A stretch of DNA of 12,379 bases from Methanocellales archaeon (lineage in GTDB: Archaea; Halobacteriota; UBA148; JAJOKI01). The position numbers were made by a program, and so were the translations under genes. Shown here piece by piece: positions 8,736 to 12,379 of the stretch. Below the pieces are notes generated by a model. It was given only the letters and a program-made list of their open reading frames with translations, made no database searches and was not told the origin of the DNA. How positions within the stretch are numbered: position 1 is the first letter of the stretch; every line of letters starts with the position of its first letter. The DNA is taken from contig JAJOKI010000035.1 in the NCBI GenBank assembly GCA_021129915.1, positions 1 to 12,379 on the forward strand. Direction: 5' to 3'.

Positions 8736-9359
8736 ATATGAGTTCATGTGAGCGATTGACAACGCATATGCTTTATCATAGGAGGTCTCTAGAGCCTCCC
8801 AGATAACTCCGTCATTCAGTATCTCCCATAGCACTTTTTCTCTGAGTTTCTGGCTCGGGACCCGCTCTTTCAGCAGTTCCCTGATTTCGTCCTGAAGCCT
8901 GACCATATCCGCATATTTCTGGGTAACTATCTGCTCAAATCTCTTCCGTATGAATTTCGACACCGCAGGACTTTTTCCCTGCGTGGATATGCCGATTATG
9001 ATGTCACCTTTTTTGATTACCGAGGGAATGAGGACATCGCCAACCGCGTTAACCTGGTTCACCAGGATGTTGTGCTCTCCCGCCATCTTGAGAATCCTCG
9101 AGTTCAACGCCAGGTCGTCAGTAGCTGGGATGACAAGAAATGCGTCTTTGATGATAGATTCGATGTCGATGTCATTCAAATCGCTCTTGACCAATTTGAT
9201 GAAACCGTCCTCTGCGAGCTTTTGTATCCCTGGGGTAAAATCCCTGCTCGCCACATATGTGTCTGCGTCCTTGAATAGCTCTGCCTTCCGCTCGCCGACT
9301 GCACCGCCCCCAAATATGACGACCCTTCTATTTTCAACGTCGATGATTAAAGGGAGCAT
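8724..9359 (-). CDS. sirC: Precorrin-2 dehydrogenase (SirC/Met8-like)
   Basis: SirC oxidises precorrin-2 to sirohydrochlorin with NAD. The 211-residue protein begins MLPLIIDVENRRVVIFGGG. It has the Rossmann motif GGGAVGERKA (17-26), then the family core NAVGDVLIPSVIKKGDIII followed by ISTQGKSPAVSKFIRK, and a helical C-terminal domain. There is no methyltransferase domain, and the ferrochelatase activity of Met8/CysG is not assured in free-standing SirC proteins. The ATG at 9359 is chosen over the longer frame because it lies one base after the ahbB stop (TAAaATG) and gives the family N-terminus. It is the last gene of the ahbD-ahbA-ahbB-sirC operon, and its final 12 bases overlap the convergent membrane-protein gene. 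Confidence 0.93.
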   Translation of the reverse strand: MLPLIIDVENRRVVIFGGGAVGERKAELFKDADTYVASRDFTPGIQKLAEDGFIKLVKSDLNDIDIESIIKDAFLVIPATDDLALNSRILKMAGEHNILVNQVNAVGDVLIPSVIKKGDIIIGISTQGKSPAVSKFIRKRFEQIVTQKYADMVRLQDEIRELLKERVPSQKLREKVLWEILNDGVIWEALETSYDKAYALSIAHMNSYSGQ

Positions 9360-9360
9360 T

Positions 9361-9822
9361 TTACTCAATTCTAACACCCGTCTTTTTGAATTCCCGTTCA
9401 CTAAATAGGACTTTATGGTCATATATGGCGATCGCCTTAGAGATTCGTTTCACCGTTTCCTCGCAGTCCTTCTTGGTGCGACCGTGAACCATCGCAAAGA
9501 TGTTATATTTCCACTCCGGATGGCACGAGCGCTCATAGCAGTGCGTGACCTCATCGAAGTTCGCTATGATTTCTCCGACCCTCCTCACTCTTTCATTCGG
9601 CACCTTCCAGGCGCACATCGCATTTGCGGTGATGCCGATCGCCCTGTGGCCGATGGAGGCGGCAAAGCGGCGAATTACACCCTCTTCCAACAATTTTGAA
9701 ATCCTTTTTAGCACCTCTCCCTCTGTGATGCCCAATGAACTGGCAATGGCGACAAATGGCTCCGGAACCAGCGGGATTCCATCCTGCGTTAACTTCAGTA
9801 GCTTTCTATCAATGGCATCCAT
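9361..9822 (-). CDS. ahbB: AhbB, siroheme decarboxylase subunit
   Basis: AhbB works with AhbA as a heterodimer that decarboxylates the C12 and C18 acetates of siroheme, giving 12,18-didecarboxysiroheme. The protein is an Lrp/AsnC-like fold of 153 residues: an N-terminal winged helix (MDAIDRKLLKL...VIRRF, to about residue 52) and an effector-like domain with THCYER, PEWKYNIFAMVHG and the terminal SEREFKKTGVR. The HCYER and YNIFAMVHG motifs are typical of AhbB rather than AhbA. I chose ATG 9822, 16 bases after the ahbA stop, because MDAIDRKLL matches the family N-terminus; a TTG at 9849 would add nine residues and overlap ahbA. NirD/NirL-type decarboxylases of heme d1 synthesis are close relatives, but the ahbC/ahbD context points to heme b. 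The Lrp-like helix-turn-helix should not be read as showing a regulator. Confidence 0.9.
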   Translation of the reverse strand: MDAIDRKLLKLTQDGIPLVPEPFVAIASSLGITEGEVLKRISKLLEEGVIRRFAASIGHRAIGITANAMCAWKVPNERVRRVGEIIANFDEVTHCYERSCHPEWKYNIFAMVHGRTKKDCEETVKRISKAIAIYDHKVLFSEREFKKTGVRIE

Positions 9823-9838
9823 ATGTCTTGCAACCCTG

Positions 9839-10291
9839 TCATATGTCAAATCGAACCCCGAGTTTGAACATCTTTACCACTGGCAGATTGAGGCACTCGC
9901 AGCCAGTTTTATCCCTTATCTCTCTGAGTATTTGGTCCAGCCGTTCTTTGCTGGATGCCGAAATCGTAAACCAGATATTGTATTTATTTGGGCGCAAATA
10001 ATTATGCGACACTTCGGAATATTCGTTGATTATAGCTGCCACCTCGTTCACCCTCTCAGATGGCGTGTTCATCGCTATCAAGGTACTGGAGCCGCCCAAT
10101 TTTTTCATGTCGATGATCGGACCTATGCGCCTGATCGCTCCCGCCGCTTTCAGTCGTTTGACGCGCGAAATCGCCTCCTCTCCACTGATATCCAGTCTTC
10201 TTCCCAGTTCGTCGAAGGGGCGATGTGTAAGTGGAAATCCTACTTGGATTATATCCAGAATCGCTTTGTCGACCTCATCCAGTTCTATCAT
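9839..10291 (-). CDS. ahbA: AhbA, siroheme decarboxylase subunit
   Basis: This is the partner of AhbB in siroheme decarboxylation. From the ATG at 10291 it has 150 residues: a winged-helix part (ILDIIQVGFPLTHRPFDELG, then GAIRRIGPI) and an effector-like domain with LGGSSTLIAMNTPSERV, VSHNYLRPNKYNIWFT and a C-terminal LPVVKMFKLGVRF. HNYLR followed by YNIWF is the AhbA version of the AhbB HCYER/YNIF motif. The longest frame starts 28 codons upstream inside ahbD, but ATG 10291 overlaps the ahbD stop exactly as ATGA and gives the family N-terminus, so it is preferred. AAGGAG directly abuts the ATG, too close for a normal Shine-Dalgarno role, which points to stop-start coupling with ahbD. Confidence 0.9.
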   Translation of the reverse strand: MIELDEVDKAILDIIQVGFPLTHRPFDELGRRLDISGEEAISRVKRLKAAGAIRRIGPIIDMKKLGGSSTLIAMNTPSERVNEVAAIINEYSEVSHNYLRPNKYNIWFTISASSKERLDQILREIRDKTGCECLNLPVVKMFKLGVRFDI

Positions 10292-11346
10292 CTCCTTGGT
10301 CGATATACACAGTACGGCTCCTCTACTAAATAATCGCCAGTCTTTGCATATGCCCTGGCACGGCAACCGCCGCAAACCCTTTTAAACCCGCATCTGCCGC
10401 ATTTGCCCTTTAATTTGTCGACATCTCTCAAATCATTGAAGACCTTCGAATCGCGCCAGATTTCCTCGAACGGCTGCTCTCTGATGTTTCCGGCAAGCGC
10501 GGGCAGATATCCGCATGGATATACTTCGCCAACCTTCGATACGAAACAGAAGCTCGTGCCGCCGAGACACCCTCTCGTCATGGCACTAAATCCTTCCTTC
10601 TCCATATCGATTGGCGCGCCCTCCTGCTTTGCCCTCTGGTACATGATTCTGAAGTAATGTGGAGCGCATGTGGCCTTCAGTTGAATCGGTGTTTCTTTTT
10701 GCACATCATAGAACCAGTTCAACGCACGCTCATATTCTTCTGGCGGGATTTCCTCGTTTCTGAGTATTTCTCCCCTGCCCGTCGGCACGAGCATGAAGAT
10801 GTGCAATGCGTCTGCCCCCAGTTCCAGCGCCAAATCCAGGATCTTTGGCATTTCGTCCAGATTGCGCCTGGTGATGGTCGTATTGACCTGAACACTCATG
10901 CCAACCGTCTTCAACGCTTCTATGCCTTTTAGCGCACCGTCAAATGCGCCCGACATCCCCCGAAAATCATCATGCGTTTTAGCACTCGCACCATCTATGC
11001 TGATGCTGACGCGCTGTATACCCCGACTTTTCAACCTGCGCGCGACATCCTGCGTTATCAACACCCCGTTGGTCGCCAGAACCATCCGCATGCCTCTGTC
11101 CGAACCGTATTGCGCGATTTCATATATATCGTCCCGTATCAGCGGTTCGCCGCCGGTGAGGATTATAACTGGCTTGGCAAAATTCGCAATGTCGTCGATA
11201 AATCGCTTCGCCTCCTCCGTAGATAATTCATTCGGGTCTGGCTCTTTTGCGGCTGATGCGCGACAGTGTACACATTCGAGATTGCATGCGCTGGTAAGTT
11301 CCCATGCAATCAGCCTTGGCAGAACCTGCTTCATGGTAATGCTCAT
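10288..11346 (-). CDS. ahbD: AhbD, radical SAM heme synthase
   Basis: AhbD converts the propionates on C3 and C8 of iron-coproporphyrin III to vinyl groups, giving heme b, the last step of the Ahb route. Numbering from the ATG at 11346 (352 residues), the radical SAM motif is C21, C25 and C28 in TSACNLECVHCRAS. TGGEP is at 64-68, ATNG at 91-94, and VSISIDGAS with HDDFRGMSGAF mid-protein. The C-terminal auxiliary-cluster cysteines are C260, C267, C278, C316, C319, C325, C328 and C346. The short N-terminus leading directly into the SAM motif, QVNTTITRRNLDEMPKILDLA and HIFMLVPTGRGE fit AhbD better than AhbC. A TTG one codon upstream is the less likely start. GGCGAG lies near the ATG. It begins only ten bases after the broken vapC gene, so it may be transcribed from the vapB promoter. 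Confidence 0.9.
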   Translation of the reverse strand: MSITMKQVLPRLIAWELTSACNLECVHCRASAAKEPDPNELSTEEAKRFIDDIANFAKPVIILTGGEPLIRDDIYEIAQYGSDRGMRMVLATNGVLITQDVARRLKSRGIQRVSISIDGASAKTHDDFRGMSGAFDGALKGIEALKTVGMSVQVNTTITRRNLDEMPKILDLALELGADALHIFMLVPTGRGEILRNEEIPPEEYERALNWFYDVQKETPIQLKATCAPHYFRIMYQRAKQEGAPIDMEKEGFSAMTRGCLGGTSFCFVSKVGEVYPCGYLPALAGNIREQPFEEIWRDSKVFNDLRDVDKLKGKCGRCGFKRVCGGCRARAYAKTGDYLVEEPYCVYRPRR

Positions 11347-11356
11347 CAACTCGCCA

Positions 11357-11738
11357 CTAATTGTTTATTTCTACGCATTTTGACGCACCAATCCTTTCAA
11401 TTCCCTCTGCTTTATTAAAATCTTTATCTTCACTTAATATAACAGACAAACCCACCTCTTTCATAGATGAAATGTGAATAGAGTCCCTTGGATCAAGTGT
11501 TGTTTTTTCAAAGACGTCCATCATTTTGATAATAATTAATTTATCAATCTCGATCCATTTTATCGGCATTGAAAGCATGGCCTTTGTAATCTTGATAGCA
11601 CCGTCTTTTCCAACACTTTTTTCAAAACCCATATAACTTCATCTACTACGAGATATGATGCGGCGCAGGCAATCTTTTTGTCATTTATGAGTCCGATAAT
11701 TTCCCTACACAAATGAAAATATTTGAGTCAATATACAA
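11357..11738 (-). pseudogene. Broken VapC-type PIN-domain toxin
   Basis: PIN-domain VapC toxins are ribonucleases of about 130 residues. Here the pieces are spread over three frames. From a TTG at 11738, LYIDSNIFICVG gives the first conserved aspartate region. From about 11706, in a second frame, come REIIGLINDKKIA and YLVVDEVIWVLKK, with the conserved acidic residue in DEV. After a run of six A (minus strand; 11622-11617), a third frame continues as SVGKDGAIK to LDPRDSIHISS and LSEDKDF, up to a TAG at 11357. About a dozen residues seem to be missing at the first junction; one base is missing at the second. All acidic motifs are recognisable but separated, so no active protein is expected unless the ribosome shifts frame. 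GAGGGGG before the TTG is a good ribosome-binding site within the end of vapB. Sequencing error could explain the homopolymer lesion but not easily the first. Confidence 0.75.
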
Positions 11739-11740
11739 AG

Positions 11741-11977
11741 TTAATCCCCCTCATATCTACTCTCTAACTCTTTTTTAATTTCCCTCATCGAGATTTTGCC
11801 TGGGCTTCTTTTGCATACTTCTAAAAATACATCCACTACATTCTGCTTTTTTGAGAGTACTATCTTCTCATTCTCAACGTCAATTATCATCTCATCTCCT
11901 ACATTGATTCCCATAAGGTCCCGAATCGTTTTGGGGATTACGATCTGGCCCTTTGCCAATACATTTTTCGATATCAT
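11741..11977 (-). CDS. VapB-type antitoxin, AbrB/SpoVT family
   Basis: This is a 78-residue protein with the AbrB swapped-hairpin fold at its N-terminus: LAKGQIVIPKTIRDLMGINVGDEMIIDVENEKIVLSKK is the classic family pattern (residues 7-44). The C-terminal half, KISMREIKKELESRYEGD, is charged and helical, as expected for the toxin-binding tail. It is intact and ends three bases before the likely start of the broken vapC. Such antitoxins bind DNA and repress their own operon; the inverted repeat upstream (11980-12016) could be the site. With the toxin broken, it may now be an orphan or act only as a regulator of the downstream heme genes. The ribosome-binding site is weak. Confidence 0.85.
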   Translation of the reverse strand: MISKNVLAKGQIVIPKTIRDLMGINVGDEMIIDVENEKIVLSKKQNVVDVFLEVCKRSPGKISMREIKKELESRYEGD

Positions 11978-11979
11978 TT

Positions 11980-12016
11980 AAACCACTTAATTAAACTTTC
12001 GGAGATGCCGTGGTTT
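11980..12016. promoter_or_regulatory. Inverted repeat upstream of vapB, possible operator
   Basis: The arms AAACCAC (11980-11986) and GTGGTTT (12010-12016) are perfect complements with a 23-base spacer, so the half-sites are 30 bases apart, about three helical turns on the same DNA face. The right edge of the downstream ATG lies two bases from the first arm. AbrB-type antitoxins commonly bind such sites to control themselves; that is an inference. The AT-rich TTTAATTAA between the arms is too close to the ATG to be a normal TATA box for it. Confidence 0.35.
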
Positions 12017-12028
12017 CACTTCCTTTTC

Positions 12029-12256
12029 CTAATAGTTCATCTCAATAGGTAGGCGGTCTCTGTTGTTGTGTGTAATGGTTTGTGGACATGCGAAGTTGCG
12101 GAGCGACAGCGAAGTCGGATATGCACCTGTTGTGCGCCGTTTTATGCATTTAATTTCTCTTATCCATAGGTTCGGATCGTTTGGGATTAAATGTCTCTTA
12201 TTAGGTATCTGATTTATCCAATTTTTCAATTTCTTCTTTTCTAAATTTCTTGCCAT
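12029..12256 (-). other. Doubtful 75-codon reading frame
   Basis: From an ATG at 12256 the frame runs 75 codons. The first 33 residues, rich in lysine and with a KRHLIPNDPNLWIREIK segment, look plausible as protein. The rest (residues 38-75) is translated from the GC-richer repeat patch at 12050-12140 and looks non-coding. There is no Shine-Dalgarno site. It could be a small gene whose end was replaced by an inserted element, or no gene at all. Confidence 0.2.
12055..12140. repeat. Compact repeat patch, attC-like or miniature element
   Basis: Within an AT-rich gap this stretch is richer in GC and has internal imperfect direct repeats: GCGAAGTTGCGGA (12090-12102) and GCGAAGTCGGA (12109-12119); GGACATGC (12084-12091) and GGATATGC (12117-12124); and TGTTGTTGTG (12061-12070) against TGTTGTGCG (12128-12136). 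On the minus strand it starts GGCGCACAACAGG, which resembles but does not exactly match the RYYYAAC end of an integron attC site. It may be a MITE, a recombination site or a structured RNA. Confidence 0.35.
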
Positions 12257-12378
12257 ATATTAAGAAAATCAAAATCATAGTCATCTAGCCTATATCTTTG
12301 CAATAAAGGCAATATACACCTTGAAAATTTCCTGATACCTGTTTTATATGCAATCCATCCTGCTCCACGTCTTCGGAA
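12241..12378 (-). CDS. Possible C-terminal end of an unknown gene (runs off the right edge)
   Basis: One minus-strand frame is open from the window edge to a TAG at 12241, giving 45 residues ending RYRLDDYDFDFLNIWQEI. The sequence is protein-like, with basic residues first and acidic ones later, but I recognise no family. An open frame of this length could arise by chance in DNA of this composition. It overlaps the start of the doubtful frame at 12256 by 16 bases, so they would be either neighbours in an operon or mutually exclusive. Confidence 0.3.
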   Translation of the reverse strand, partial: FRRRGAGWIAYKTGIRKFSRCILPLLQRYRLDDYDFDFLNIWQEI

Positions 12379-12379
12379 A

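Noticed and set aside
9361..10291. Two Lrp/AsnC-like transcription regulators
   Set aside because: The winged-helix parts are shared with regulators, but the HCYER/HNYLR and YNIF/YNIW motifs and the heme context identify the AhbA/AhbB siroheme decarboxylase.
9545..10333. Long plus-strand open frame (262 codons) opposite ahbB and ahbA
   Set aside because: It mirrors two clear conserved genes, has no recognisable domain and no ribosome-binding site; it is an antisense shadow.
1..12379. CRISPR array, tRNA, rRNA or intact insertion sequence
   Set aside because: No regularly spaced repeats, no tRNA-like cloverleaf and no transposase frame were seen on reading both strands.

Overview
The window looks like a piece of an archaeal chromosome, most likely from an anaerobic euryarchaeon of the methanogen / ANME / Archaeoglobus type. 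Three things suggest this. Heme is made by the siroheme-dependent Ahb route rather than through protoporphyrin. The glutamyl-tRNA reductase and the separate siroheme enzymes are of archaeal type. The gene edges carry TATA-like boxes, a VapB/VapC-type pair and a type I CRISPR cas operon. The exact lineage cannot be read from the sequence.

Almost everything is on the minus strand. Following transcription from right to left: an unresolved right edge (about 12379-11978) holds weak reading frames and a compact GC-richer repeat patch. Next come a vapB antitoxin (11977-11741) and a decayed vapC toxin (11738-11357), followed 10 bases later by ahbD-ahbA-ahbB-sirC (11346-8724). A short four-helix membrane protein gene of unknown function (8406-8735) lies on the plus strand and overlaps the end of sirC. 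After a divergent promoter region (8317-8405) comes a second minus-strand operon, hemA-hemB-hemL-hemC-cobA-hemD-ahbC (8316-1207). Then come cas6 (1147-395) and the first 140 codons of a Cas8-like gene running off the left edge.

Together the heme genes encode a nearly complete pathway. HemA and HemL make 5-aminolevulinate from glutamyl-tRNA. HemB, HemC and HemD make uroporphyrinogen III. CobA methylates it to precorrin-2 and SirC oxidises that to sirohydrochlorin. AhbA/AhbB decarboxylate siroheme, AhbC removes the acetate side chains, and AhbD makes heme b. The one step with no gene here is iron insertion into sirohydrochlorin. Many junctions overlap as ATGA or nearly touch, so translation is probably coupled. 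Several starts have been moved from the longest reading frame to internal ATG codons on the basis of ribosome-binding sites, stop-start overlaps and family N-termini.

The most unusual points are the unknown membrane gene wedged between the two heme operons, a palindromic TATA element with flanking 7-base direct repeats between it and hemA, the vapC wreck upstream of ahbD, and an attC-like patch near 12050-12140. I see no CRISPR array, tRNA, rRNA or intact transposon.
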